Made by a program: the position numbers and the translations under genes | Source of the DNA: Amycolatopsis solani | GTDB lineage: Bacteria; Actinomycetota; Actinomycetes; Mycobacteriales; Pseudonocardiaceae | Length of the DNA: 64,000 bases | Direction of reading: 5' to 3' | Assembly: GCF_033441515.1 (NCBI RefSeq) | Contig: NZ_JAWQJT010000001.1 | Span: 1,860,001-1,924,000, forward strand | The notes under the pieces: model-generated | Told to the model about the DNA's origin: nothing | The model's database searches: none | Seen by the model: only the letters and a program-made list of their open reading frames with translations | In this document: piece after piece, positions 1 through 9,500 of the stretch | How positions within the stretch are numbered: position 1 is the stretch's first letter | Layout of the letters: each line of letters opens with the position of its first letter

Positions 1-1
1 G

Positions 2-1045
2 GGATCCGGCCGCTCGGTGGCCGCGCGGACGTTCGCCGCGGCCCTGCAGTGCAGCACCGGCACCGGTTGCGACGCCTGTCCCGGCTGCCACACGACGATG
101 GCGGGCACGCACGCCGACGTCCGGCTGGTGGTGCCGGAAGGCCTGTCGATCTCGGTCGCCGAGATGCGGGCGCTGGTGCAGGCCGCCGCGCGCCGCCCGA
201 CCACCGGCAACTGGCAGGTCGTCGTCATCGAGGACGCCGACCGGCTCACCGAAGGCGCGTCGAACGCCCTGCTGAAGGCCGTCGAGGAGCCGCCGGACCG
301 CACGGTCTTCCTGCTCTGCGCGCCGTCCGACCACCCCGAGGACGTCTCGGTGACGATCCGCTCGCGCTGCCGCCTGGTGTCGCTGCGGACGCCGCCGCCG
401 GAGGCGATCGCCGACGTCCTGGTGCGCCGCGACCACGTCGACCCGGAGCGGGCGCAGTGGGCGGCTTCGGTCTGCGGCGGGCACGTCGGCCGCGCGCGCC
501 GGCTGGCCACCGACGAGGCCGCGCGGCAGCGCCGAGCCACCGTGCTGCGGATCCCGCTGGGCCTTCGCCGGCCCAGCGACGTCTTCACCAGCGCCGACCA
601 GCTGATCAGCGCGGCCGAGGCGGACGCGGGCGAGGCCAGCAAGGGCCGCGACGAGAACGAGCGCAACGAACTGCGCACGGCGATGGGCGGCGACGGCATC
701 GGCAAGGGCGTCGCCGGCGCCAAGCGGGCCGCGGAAGCGGCCGTCAAGCAGCTCGAGAAGAAGCAGAAGTCCCGCGCCACCCGGACCCAGCGCGACACGC
801 TCGACCTGGCGCTGGTCGACCTCGCCGGCTTCTACCGCGACGTCCTGGTGACGACGACCCGCTCGGGCGCGACGCTCAACCACCCGGACCACGCCGACCA
901 GATCCACGAAGCGGCTTCGTCGTGGACGCCGGAATCGACGCTCCGCCGGCTCGAAGCGGTGCTGGAGTGCCGTGAGGCGATCGACCTGAACGTCAAGCCG
1001 CGCATCGCCGTCGAGGCGATGGTCACGACGCTTCGCCAGGGCTGA
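2..1045 (+). CDS. holB: DNA polymerase III subunit delta' (5'-truncated by window edge)
   Basis: Clamp-loader subunit delta', which with gamma/tau and delta loads the sliding clamp during replication. The reading frame is open from base 2 and begins inside the P-loop (GSGRS), so the true start lies upstream; a GTG at 17 is internal. Directly after it comes a zinc-binding cysteine cluster (C-x8-C-x2-C-x2-C, from about base 49) typical of clamp-loader AAA+ subunits, then a sensor segment (ALLKAVEEPP) and an SRC-type motif (SRCRL). The C-terminal half is a helical collar with a lysine-rich insert. Family identity is strong. It is the last ordinary housekeeping gene before the accessory stretch that follows. 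Confidence 0.93.
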   Translation, partial: GSGRSVAARTFAAALQCSTGTGCDACPGCHTTMAGTHADVRLVVPEGLSISVAEMRALVQAAARRPTTGNWQVVVIEDADRLTEGASNALLKAVEEPPDRTVFLLCAPSDHPEDVSVTIRSRCRLVSLRTPPPEAIADVLVRRDHVDPERAQWAASVCGGHVGRARRLATDEAARQRRATVLRIPLGLRRPSDVFTSADQLISAAEADAGEASKGRDENERNELRTAMGGDGIGKGVAGAKRAAEAAVKQLEKKQKSRATRTQRDTLDLALVDLAGFYRDVLVTTTRSGATLNHPDHADQIHEAASSWTPESTLRRLEAVLECREAIDLNVKPRIAVEAMVTTLRQG

Positions 1046-1430
1046 GTGGTCCGCTGCGGCGAACTGTGAACCTCGGGCCAGTTGGCCTGGCGACGGCAGC
1101 TATCGACTTCGCTCAGCAGACCCTTCGCTTAAGCTGCTTCTGACCAGCGATTATCCCTTCAGAAGCGACATTCAGCGGGTGTGAACATGACACATGGGCA
1201 CGGTTCACAGATTTTGTGTATTCAAAGTACTTGAAGTGGGCGAAGCGCCGCGTTAGTCTTCAGGGGCGACCAAGGATACGAGCAAGACGGTGAAGGCCGC
1301 GGCGCTGCTGCAGCTCGGCGGCAGAATAAAGCGATGCCCCGGGTGGCATGCCGAAGCAGAGGCGAACCCGGGGCGTACCCCTGAACAGTAGCACATCTTT
1401 GTGCTGCCATGAAGTCGATGGAGGCACAGG
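1046..1430 (+). promoter_or_regulatory. Intergenic leader with two stem-loops before the HEPN/Abi gene
   Basis: No gene is seen in these 385 bases, which are less GC-rich than their surroundings. Two hairpins stand close to the downstream gene. The first has 9-bp arms GCCCCGGGT (1336-1344) and ACCCGGGGC (1366-1374) around a 21-nt loop. The second is 1388-1407 with arms GTAGCACA and TGTGCTGC. A strong Shine-Dalgarno sequence, GGAGG (1420-1424), lies 6 nt before the ATG at 1431. The hairpins may be a transcript leader or the terminator of an unrecognised transcript; neither carries a T-run. Confidence 0.4.
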
Positions 1431-2075
1431 ATGAGCACCGAGCCGGGTTGGGTCGTTGAGACGCTGTCGTCACCACGCTTTGCGCCGTACCTGGCCAAGG
1501 CCGGTGGTGACCTGGCGGCGGCGATCGAACTGTACTGGTGGAACGTCGACGTCTCGGCCGCGTTCTACGTTCCCCTGCACTGCCTGGAAATGGCGCTGCG
1601 CAACGCGCTCCACCGGCAGCTCAGCGAGAGCTTCGGCCGGGACGACTGGTGGTCGGTCGTGCCCCTCCGGAAGAAGGGACCGCAGCTCGTGGCCGACGCC
1701 GGACGGAAACTGGCCGAGCGTGGCCGTCCTGGCACGGCCGACAACGTCGTGGCCGAGCTTTCCCTCGGTTTCTGGGTGTCGCTGATCAGTCGCAACTACA
1801 CCCGGGACCTCTGGGTGCCGTGCTTGCACAAGGTGTTCCCTCGCTACCCCGGAGGCCGGGGCGCACTGCACCACGACCTGACCACCGTGTTGCTGTTCCG
1901 GAACCGGATCATGCACCACGAGCCCATTCACCACCGCCATCTGGAAGCCGATCACCGCACGATCCGGCGCGTGCTGGGTTACCTTTCGCCTGCCATGATC
2001 ACGCAGCTGGAGTCGTACGACCGCGTCGAGCGGACGTTGAAGCAGCGCCCGGCGCCTCCGGAAGGTGGGCGGTGA
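1431..2075 (+). CDS. Abi-like HEPN-domain protein (putative abortive-infection RNase)
   Basis: A 214-aa all-helical protein resembling the Abi_2/AbiD-F family of HEPN proteins. The HEPN signature R-x4-H is visible near the C-terminus as R157-N-R-I-M-H162, followed by HEPIHHRHL. In HEPN RNases this Arg and His form the active site, so the likely role is toxin-like RNA cleavage. The ATG is preceded by GGAGG at 6 nt. Its stop overlaps the start of the downstream methylase gene (TGATG), which indicates translational coupling. The pairing recalls PrrC, a HEPN anticodon nuclease held silent by a type I restriction complex. Family membership is likely; target and trigger are unknown. Confidence 0.72.
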   Translation: MSTEPGWVVETLSSPRFAPYLAKAGGDLAAAIELYWWNVDVSAAFYVPLHCLEMALRNALHRQLSESFGRDDWWSVVPLRKKGPQLVADAGRKLAERGRPGTADNVVAELSLGFWVSLISRNYTRDLWVPCLHKVFPRYPGGRGALHHDLTTVLLFRNRIMHHEPIHHRHLEADHRTIRRVLGYLSPAMITQLESYDRVERTLKQRPAPPEGGR

Positions 2076-4324
2076 TGAGTGATCTGTCGTTGACAGACAT
2101 CGCGAACGGTGCCGAAGTCCGGCTGAGCGCGGTCAGCAACTGGCGAGCCCGATACCCTGACTTCCCGCAGCCGCGTGTGGTGTCCGGGCAGGAGTGTTTC
2201 GACCAGGACGAAGTCGCGAGCTGGCTACGGAAGCGGAAGATCCCGAAGAACCGGCTGAAGCCGGACGAACTGCCGGGGGCCACCTACGGGGATCGCCTCC
2301 GAGCCAATGTCGGCCTGCCCGGAGAGGTGGCTTCCGCGCTCGCGCCGACGTCAGCCAGGCCCGCACCGCCGTCTTGGTCGGCGCTGCTGTGGTCGGCCTT
2401 GAGCCACCTGCGGGGCGGGAACGATACTGCGTCCGCTCTCGAGTACCTGCTCGGACTCGTGTACGTCAGGACATGCCGGGCCGACTTATGGCCGCGGATC
2501 TCCGCGGCCGCCAGTTGGCCCGCGGCGCAGGCGGCGCTGGCCAAAGTTTCGCTCCCCACCGCGGGCGGCCAGGCGATACCGGTTTTCCGGATGTTCGAGC
2601 AGGCTTCCGACCCAGCCCTGTTGAGCGCGGCCCGGCAGATCGACGAGATCGATTTCGGCGACGCCGTCGGTCCGGAGTCGACCGGTGCGCGGATCGCTGA
2701 CGCGATTCTGGCGGAGCTCGAACGACGCATGGGACGCGGTGGCGGGCAGTTCACCCCGCCGGATGTGGCGAGGGTGCTGGTCGAAGTGCTCGAACCCGGA
2801 CTGTCCGATCAGGTGTATGACCCCTTCTGCGGCTCCGGCGAGCTGTTGACTGCTGTGGTTGCAAGCATCAGCCGTAGCGCGGCTGCGTCCGACGGCTGGC
2901 GCGTGCACGGACAGGCATCGCAGACGTGGTCGTTGCTCACCAGCAAGATGAATCTCGCGCTGCACGGTGTCCCGGCCGAGATCGCCGGTCCGATGAGCGC
3001 GTTGGAGAAGGATCTGTTCCCCGACCGCCGCTTCGACCGCATCTTGGCGAACCCGCCGTTCAACGCGCACCTGGATTCGCCCGCGCCCCGGGAGTGGCGG
3101 TTCGGTGAGCCTCCTGCGCACAACGCCAACTTCGCCTGGCTGCAACACGTGGTGGACAAGCTGGCGCCGACGGGGAGGGCCGCGGTGATCATGCCGACGG
3201 GTGCGTCCTCCCAGCAGGGCCGGGAGCAGGCAATACGCAGGATGATGGTCGAGAGTGGGGTGGTCGAGTGCGTCATCGCATTGCCACCCCAGCTGTTCAA
3301 GTTCACCGGGATTCCCGCCATGGTGTGGGTGCTTCGAGGCATTGGTGACAGGCCAGGCCCGCAGCAGGTGCTGTTCATCGATGCGCGGCCACTCGGCGAG
3401 CTCGTCGGGCGCGCCGAGCGACGGCTAAGCGAGGACGACATCACCAAGATCCGCGATGAATATCGGCGCTGGCGTGACCGCCGCACATTCGACGAGTTCA
3501 GGGGGGTGCCCGGTTTTTCGCGAGCCGCCGACCTCGAGGTGATCGACGGCAACGATTTCAGCCTCGTCCCTGGTCGCTACGTCGGGGAAGCACCCGGCCA
3601 CGTCGACGCCGGCGTCGTCACCCGGGAACTCGACGCTTCGTGGGAGGCCATCCGCGAACTCGATGAGCGCGCCTGGGACGTCCGGGCCAGGCTCGAGTCA
3701 GCGTTGGAGGCACTCGTCGCGGGCTGGCGTCTTGAGCGCGCCGGACAGACTGTCGCACTCGGAACAGTGTGCGACGTGCTCGCGGGGCCGGGCGCGGTGC
3801 CGAGGGAGGGTCGGGAACCGTGGTGGACGCCCTTGGTGCTGCCTCGCAACATCAGGGACAACCGGATCACGACCCGGGAGCTGGAGGTCGTCCCCCCTCC
3901 GACGGCCGCCCGCATGGACAGGTACCGGTTGAAGGCGGGGGACGTGGTCAGCGCGCGTACCGGCACACTCGGCCGGTTCGGGCTGGTGACCGAAGAGCAG
4001 ACAGATTGGCTGCTCGGACCCGGGTGCGTCGGGTTCCGTCCGAATGACCAGGTGAACCCGGAGTTCCTGACTTACTACCTGAGCAGTCCCGCGGTCGTTC
4101 GATGGCTCACAGAGCACGCCACCGGCACCGCCATCAAACACGTCAACGCCGGGACTCTGCGAGCCATGCCGCTCCGGCTCCCACCCTTGCCGGTGCAGCG
4201 CGCGATCGTCGAGACCTTGGAACCTTTCCGGGCCGCGGCCGCACTGCACGGGGAGATCAGCTCGACCGCGGAGCGGCTCCAGGCTCTTGTTCTGCCCATG
4301 CTGATGGCGCCTGAGGGCGACTGA
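2075..4324 (+). CDS. N-6 adenine DNA methylase fused to a type I specificity-like domain (HsdM-HsdS fusion)
   Basis: A 749-aa protein. The N-terminus (about 1-60) is a small helix-turn-helix of excisionase/MerR style (TDIANGAEVRLSAVSNW). The catalytic core carries motif I, D249-PFCGSGE, which binds S-adenosylmethionine, and motif IV, N326-PPF, the adenine-N6 catalytic motif. Residues about 480-749 resemble one target-recognition half of HsdS, ending in the conserved segment MPLRLPPLPVQRAIVE. Modification and specificity are therefore on one chain. No HsdR-like helicase/nuclease gene is present nearby. The start chosen is ATG 2075, which overlaps the upstream stop; the frame stays open upstream, but that part is antisense-like shadow. 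It may be an orphan methylase or the sensing half of a two-gene defence unit. Confidence 0.85.
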   Translation: MSDLSLTDIANGAEVRLSAVSNWRARYPDFPQPRVVSGQECFDQDEVASWLRKRKIPKNRLKPDELPGATYGDRLRANVGLPGEVASALAPTSARPAPPSWSALLWSALSHLRGGNDTASALEYLLGLVYVRTCRADLWPRISAAASWPAAQAALAKVSLPTAGGQAIPVFRMFEQASDPALLSAARQIDEIDFGDAVGPESTGARIADAILAELERRMGRGGGQFTPPDVARVLVEVLEPGLSDQVYDPFCGSGELLTAVVASISRSAAASDGWRVHGQASQTWSLLTSKMNLALHGVPAEIAGPMSALEKDLFPDRRFDRILANPPFNAHLDSPAPREWRFGEPPAHNANFAWLQHVVDKLAPTGRAAVIMPTGASSQQGREQAIRRMMVESGVVECVIALPPQLFKFTGIPAMVWVLRGIGDRPGPQQVLFIDARPLGELVGRAERRLSEDDITKIRDEYRRWRDRRTFDEFRGVPGFSRAADLEVIDGNDFSLVPGRYVGEAPGHVDAGVVTRELDASWEAIRELDERAWDVRARLESALEALVAGWRLERAGQTVALGTVCDVLAGPGAVPREGREPWWTPLVLPRNIRDNRITTRELEVVPPPTAARMDRYRLKAGDVVSARTGTLGRFGLVTEEQTDWLLGPGCVGFRPNDQVNPEFLTYYLSSPAVVRWLTEHATGTAIKHVNAGTLRAMPLRLPPLPVQRAIVETLEPFRAAAALHGEISSTAERLQALVLPMLMAPEGD

Positions 4325-4332
4325 ACGCGAAG

Positions 4333-4362
4333 AACCCCGCCGGGAAAGCTCCCGGCGGGGTT
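4333..4362. terminator. Bidirectional hairpin terminator
   Basis: A 13-bp perfect stem (AACCCCGCCGGGA / TCCCGGCGGGGTT) with loop AAGC lies between the convergent methylase gene and the LAxTG protein gene, so it can serve both strands. Confidence 0.75.
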
Positions 4363-4379
4363 CGTTCACTGCCCTCGCA

Positions 4380-6047
4380 TCACTCGCGCGGCCGCGGCGA
4401 CGGCTTGAACGGCTTCTCCTCGACGGCGACGGCCAGGGGGCGACGGCGCGCGCCCGGCATCGCGGCCACCATCACGACGCCCAGCAGCAGCATCGCGGTG
4501 CCCCACCAGAACAGCGGCACGGTGTCGTACGCGCCGCCGGTGTAGGCGAGGTTCTTCACCGGCCCCTTCGGCGCCTGACCGCCCGCGGGCGGCGGCGTCG
4601 ACGTCGTCCCGCAGACCACCCCGCCGGTCGGCGCGTAGGCCCGCGCGACCTGCTCGCCGAGCGAAAGCTGGGCCAGCGACGACGGCAGGTTCTTCGCCTG
4701 GTCGTCCGGCAGCAGGCTCTTGAGCTTGGTCGTCGGGAGCAGCTGCAGGTCGAACATCCGCGCCGTCGCGCCCAGCTGGAAGCCCTTGAACGGCGTGGTC
4801 ATGTTCGCGGACTTCTGGTCCAGCCCGGCGATGCTCAGCCGTAGCACGCCGAGGTCGAGCACCTTGCCCGTGGTGTCGCCGACCTGCTGGAGCGGCCCGG
4901 CGGCCGTGGCCAGCAGACCACCGACGACCGGCAGGTCCTTGAGCGTGCCGAACTGGTCGCTCAGCGGCTTCAGGGGCAGCCCGATCGGGATGTCCTTGGT
5001 CGGGTGCGCGGCATCGAGCGTGTACAGCGTCTTGCCGCCCGCCGCGATGGTCAGCACCGGCGCGGTGTAGTCCACTTTGGACGTCTTCGCGTCACCGGTG
5101 GAGGTCACCTTCAGCGTCGGCTGGCTGACCACCTTGATGCTCAGCGCCAGCGGGGTGTCCTTGAGGATCTCGATGTCCGCGGCCTGCAGCGTCGACGTCG
5201 ACTGCACGGCCTTGTTCTTCGAGCCGGGGATGTCGACGAGCTTCACCTGCGACCGCGACGACAGCGTGCTCGGCAGGCTCAGCAGCGAACCGCTGCCGTT
5301 CTTCGCCGTCTGCCCGCCGCCCTGCAGCAGGCCACCGAGGCTCTGCAGGCCCTTGGTGAGGTCGAACCCGCTCGCCAGCGAGCCCGGGTCGAGCTTCGGC
5401 TTGAGCGCGTCCAAGCCGAGGTTCGGCATCGACGGGATGACGTTGAGCAGCGACAGGCTCGCCAGCGCCGTGCTGGCGTCGGCGATGGTGTCGACGCACG
5501 GACCGAGCGTCTGGCTCCAGCGCGCGTGCGCGCTGCCCGTGAGCCCGCTGATGTTGAGCAGCGGATTCGCCGGCCCGTTGAGCCCCCCGCTGATCGGCTG
5601 CGGGTTGTCCGGCAACGCGGTCTGCACGACACTGCCCGGCGTCTGCGGCGCGTTCCCGCCCACCGACAGCCCGAACGGCGACGCCTGCGCGACCGACTTC
5701 TCGTAGCTCAGGTAGGCGTCGGAGTTCGCCGACGCGCTCGACAGGCCCATGCCCGCCTCGAGCGCCGACTGCTTCGGCAGCGTCGCCCCGAACCCGGGCA
5801 GGATCGTGTTCGTCGGCACGGCGTTGGGCAGCAACCGGATGATCCCGAGCGCGGTCCCGGCATCCCCGACGGCCTGCCCCAGCGGCTGCGGCCCGATCGG
5901 CGCCGAGATCGGCGCCTGCCCGGAACTGGCCGGCTGCGGAATCGGCGTCGTCGGATAGGTCGGGTCGGCATTCGCCGGCGCCGCGCTGAACAGCAACAAC
6001 GCCGCGGCCGCCGGCAGGGCCACCGAACGGGGCAGTCTTCGCCGCAT
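4380..6047 (-). CDS. Secreted LAxTG cell-wall-anchored protein of unknown function
   Basis: A 555-aa exported protein. The start chosen is the ATG at 6047, because it is preceded by GGAGG at about 9 nt and yields a clean signal peptide (MRRRLPRSVALPAAAALLLF, cleavage near APANA). A longer frame from 6095 has no ribosome site. The body is rich in Gly, Ser, Thr and Pro, with repeated PLGQ/LGLG-type segments and no catalytic motif I recognise. The C-terminus has NLAYTGG, then a hydrophobic helix (about 20 residues) and an Arg-rich tail (GARRRP): a class E sortase sorting signal (LAxTG). It resembles the SCO1860-type family of LAETG-anchored actinobacterial proteins. The role is unknown; it is probably covalently attached to peptidoglycan. 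Confidence 0.72.
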   Translation of the reverse strand: MRRRLPRSVALPAAAALLLFSAAPANADPTYPTTPIPQPASSGQAPISAPIGPQPLGQAVGDAGTALGIIRLLPNAVPTNTILPGFGATLPKQSALEAGMGLSSASANSDAYLSYEKSVAQASPFGLSVGGNAPQTPGSVVQTALPDNPQPISGGLNGPANPLLNISGLTGSAHARWSQTLGPCVDTIADASTALASLSLLNVIPSMPNLGLDALKPKLDPGSLASGFDLTKGLQSLGGLLQGGGQTAKNGSGSLLSLPSTLSSRSQVKLVDIPGSKNKAVQSTSTLQAADIEILKDTPLALSIKVVSQPTLKVTSTGDAKTSKVDYTAPVLTIAAGGKTLYTLDAAHPTKDIPIGLPLKPLSDQFGTLKDLPVVGGLLATAAGPLQQVGDTTGKVLDLGVLRLSIAGLDQKSANMTTPFKGFQLGATARMFDLQLLPTTKLKSLLPDDQAKNLPSSLAQLSLGEQVARAYAPTGGVVCGTTSTPPPAGGQAPKGPVKNLAYTGGAYDTVPLFWWGTAMLLLGVVMVAAMPGARRRPLAVAVEEKPFKPSPRPRE

Positions 6048-6143
6048 GTGCCAGAGCCTCCAGATAGGTCGACCGGGGAGTGAGACCGACGTCATAGGGC
6101 CCTAACGAGAGTCCCCCCGGAAAGTGACGGCACGAGCTTCCGC

Positions 6144-6149
6144 TACACT
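6144..6149 (+). promoter_or_regulatory. Candidate -10 element of the tRNA-Thr promoter
   Basis: TACACT lies about 32 nt before the tRNA 5' end in the intergenic gap between the divergent LAxTG gene and the tRNA. A -35 is not clear (AAAGTG at the right distance is weak). Confidence 0.3.
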
Positions 6150-6180
6150 TGCCGTCGTCGCCAGCGCGAGCCGGAGACAT

Positions 6181-6254
6181 GCCGCCTTAGCTCAGTCGGC
6201 CAGAGCGATTCACTCGTAATGAATAGGTCAGGGGTTCGATTCCCCTAGGCGGCT
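6181..6254 (+). tRNA. tRNA-Thr (anticodon CGT)
   Basis: The 74-nt cloverleaf has a perfect 7-bp acceptor stem (GCCGCCT / AGGCGGC), discriminator T at 6254, a D-arm starting TAGCTCAGT, an anticodon loop CTCGTAA giving anticodon CGT (reads ACG), and a T-arm GGGGTTCGATTCCCC. CCA is not encoded. Its 3' half is repeated in diverged form at 9766-9821, on the far side of the NLR-like gene. Confidence 0.96.
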
Positions 6255-6286
6255 CTGCAGGTCAGGCCCCATCCGAGACACCTCGG
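6231..6286 (+). repeat. Direct repeat copy 1: tRNA-Thr T-arm, acceptor stem and start of terminator (attL-like)
   Basis: This segment aligns with 9766-9821 over 57 columns with 47 identities and two single-base gaps. The block runs from the T-arm through the acceptor 3' strand into the downstream hairpin. tRNA 3' ends are classical integration sites, so this copy may be the intact target. Confidence 0.6.
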
Positions 6287-6298
6287 ATGGGGCCTGAC
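6261..6298 (+). terminator. 17-bp perfect hairpin downstream of tRNA-Thr
   Basis: The arms are GTCAGGCCCCATCCGAG (6261-6277) and CTCGGATGGGGCCTGAC (6282-6298) with loop ACAC. It probably ends the tRNA transcript. A decayed version of the same sequence follows the tRNA-like repeat at 9790-9830. Confidence 0.75.
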
Positions 6299-6504
6299 TC
6301 GTCTGGTGGGTGACTACGGCGCCGGGGCGGCGAGCGGAGAAAGTTCCGGAAGTTCACCCGTCACGGCGATGCTCCTGCATCCGACCAAGACCGGAAAAGC
6401 GTCGATTGCCGGTTTGGTCTGGCCTATCGTCGCTGTCCTCTCTGCACCGTAACGTCCGAGTGGATCGAGGAGACTCTTCCAAGGTATGGCGGGGTGAGGA
6501 GCGG

Positions 6505-9500
6505 GTGTTGGCGGTCGGGGAGTCTGCCAAGGGGCAGGGGCGGAAGCCGCCGGCGCGGCGGGTGTTCCTCAGCCACACCAGTGAGCTTGAGGAGCTGCCG
6601 AAGCCGCGGTCGTTCGTCGCGGCGGCGAAGGACGCGGTGGCCGCGGCCGGTGACGCGGTGGTGGACATGTCCGCCTTCACCGCCCGGAACGTGACACCCG
6701 AGCAACTCGACCGGGAGATGCTGGCCGAGGCCGACATCTACGTGCTGATCGCGGGGTTCCGGTACGGCACACCGGTGCGCAACCACTCGGAGGTCTCCTA
6801 CACCGAGCAAGAGTTCGAGATCGCCACCGCCGCCGGCATGGAGCGGCTGGTGTTCGTGCTGGCTGAGGACGCCGAAGGTCCTTCGGAGTTGTTCCGGGAT
6901 TTGAAGTACGGGGTCCGGCAGGAAGCGTTCCGCAAACGACTCCCGGACAGCGGCCTCACCATCACCACGGTGTCCTCACCCGACGAACTGGCGACCAAGC
7001 TGGAGCGGGCGCTGAATCTGGTTCCCCGCTCCCGGCAGGAGTCGAAGCTTGCGGGCCGGATCTCGAACATTCCCGCGCGCACGGTCACCTTCACCGGTCG
7101 CGACGAGTTGCTGAGCGGTCTGCGGGCGGCGTTGTGTTCGGGGCGGCCGGCGGTGGTGCAGGCGTTGAACGGGATGGGCGGGGTCGGCAAGACCACCACC
7201 GCGATCGAGTACGCCCACCGCTACGCCGATGAGTACGACGTGGCCTGGTGGGTGCCGTCGGAAGACCCCGACCTCGTGCTCGGCAACCTGGCCGCGCTAG
7301 CCCAGGCCTTGGACTTGTCCACTGCCCAGGACTTGCCGGATGTCGCGGTGCCTCGGTTGCGTGGGGTGCTGGAGTCGCGGGGGCGGTGGCTGGTGGTGTT
7401 CGACAACGCCGAGAACCCGGCCGCCCTGCGCCCGCTGCTGCCCGCAGGCGACGGGCACGTGATCATCACTTCCCGCAATCCCGATTGGGACGATATCGGT
7501 GCCGCACTCCCGGTGCCGGAATTCAGCCGTCCCGAGTCCGTTCAGCTGCTCCGCACTCGCTGTGACCGGCTCACCAACACTGACGCCGACCGCATCGCCG
7601 ACGCACTGGGTGACCTGCCGCTGGCCGTCAACCAGGCAGCGCGCCTGCTGGTCATAACCAGCCTGACGGCCGAGGAGTACCTCGAACTGCTCGACGAGCG
7701 CATCCATGAATTGATGGCCCGTTACGAGGAGGGCAGCAGCTATCCCGTCTCGCTGACCGCCGCGTGGACGGTGTCGTTCGACCAGCTGGCCCGCGACCGC
7801 CCCGCTGCGCTGAACATCCTGACGTTGGTGGCGTGGCTGGCCCCTGAGCCGGTACCACTCACCCTGCTCACTCATCAGCGGGGCGACGCCGGGGCCACTG
7901 CTCGGGACCCGCTGGCCTTCGCCGATGTCACGGCCGCGTTGCGCAGCCGGGGGATGGCCACGGTGACCACTACGACCATCCAGCTCCACCGGGTCCCCGC
8001 CGCACTGCTGCGGGCACGCACCCGCGACGACGTAGTCACCGAAGAAGACCGGGACTCGACCTGGCCAGTCGTAGCGGTCCGGCTGCTGAACGCTGCTCTC
8101 CCGGAAAATCCTCTGGCCAACCCGCCGAGCTGGCCACGCTGGCGAGAACTGCTCCCGCACCTGCTTTCCGTGTGCGATCCTCGCCGCGAGTGGCAGACGG
8201 CAGAAGGAGAAGTCGCCCACCTGCTCGACCGCACCGCTTCCTACCTCCAGACCCGTGGCGATCCCCGCGCCGCATTGCCGCTGTTTCAGCGGGCGTACTC
8301 GCTTCGCAGGGGTCTCCTGGGTGTGGACCAGTCCGACACCCTCACCTCTGCCCGCAACCTCGCCCTCGTCGTCAGATGGCTAGGTGAGTACCAGCGGGCT
8401 TGTGAGCTGAACGAGGACATCCTCGCCCGCCGCCGGCGCGTCCTGGGCGAGGACCACCCGGACACCCTCACCTCCGCCAGCGACCTCGCTCTCGTTCTTC
8501 GAAGGTTGGGCAAGCACCTGCAAGCTCGTGAGCTGGACGAGGACATCCTCGCCCGCCGTCGGCGCGTCCTGGGCGAGGATCACCCCGACACCCTCACCTC
8601 CGCCAGCAACCTCGCCATCGACCTCGGGGCGTCGGGTGACTATCAGCGGTCTCGCGAGCTGGCCGAGGACACCTTCGCCCGTCGCCGGCGCCTTCTGGGT
8701 GAGGACCATCCGGACACCCTCACCTCCGCCAGCAACCTCGCTTACACCATCAGAGAGCTGGGTGACCATCAGCGAGCGCGTGAGCTGGGTGAGGACACCC
8801 TCGTTCGCCGCCGGCGCCTTCTGGGTGAGGACCATCCGGACACCCTCACTTCCGCCAGCAACCTCGCTGTCGACCTCCGGGCGCTGGGTGAGCACCAGCG
8901 GGCACGTGAGCTGGACGAGGACACCTTCGCCCGCTCCGAACGCGTCCTCGGCAAAGATCACCCCCACACCCTGGTCTCCGCCGGCAACCTCGCTTCCGGG
9001 CTCAGCGATCTGGGTGCGCATTCACGGGCGCGTGAGCTGGGTGAGGACACCCTCGTTCGTCGTCGGCGCGTCTTGGGCGAGGACCATCCGGACACCCTCA
9101 CTTCCGCCAGCAACCTCGCTTACACCCTCCGGGCGCTGGGTGAGTACCAGCGTGCGCGTGAGCTGGACGAGGACACTCTCGCCCGCTCCGAACGTGTTCT
9201 CGGCGCAGATCACCCCGACACCCTGGTCTCCGCCGGCAACCTGGCTTCCGGGCTCAGTGATCTGGGTGAGCATCAGCGGGCGTGTGAAGTGGGTGAGGAC
9301 ACCCTCGTTCGTCGTCGGCGCGTCTTGGGCGAGGACCATCCGGACACCCTCATTTCCGCTAGTCACCTCGCCTACGACCTCCGGGCGCTGGGTGAGTACC
9401 AGCGTGCGCGTGAGCTGGACGAGGACACTCTCGCCCGCTCCGAACGTGTTCTCGGCGCAGATCACCCCGACACCCTCGTCTCCGCCAGCAACCTGGCTGT

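Noticed and set aside
1538..2074. N-terminal extension of the methylase fusion
   Set aside because: It overlaps the HEPN/Abi gene in another frame and is Arg/Pro-rich; the conserved helix-turn-helix begins right after ATG 2075.
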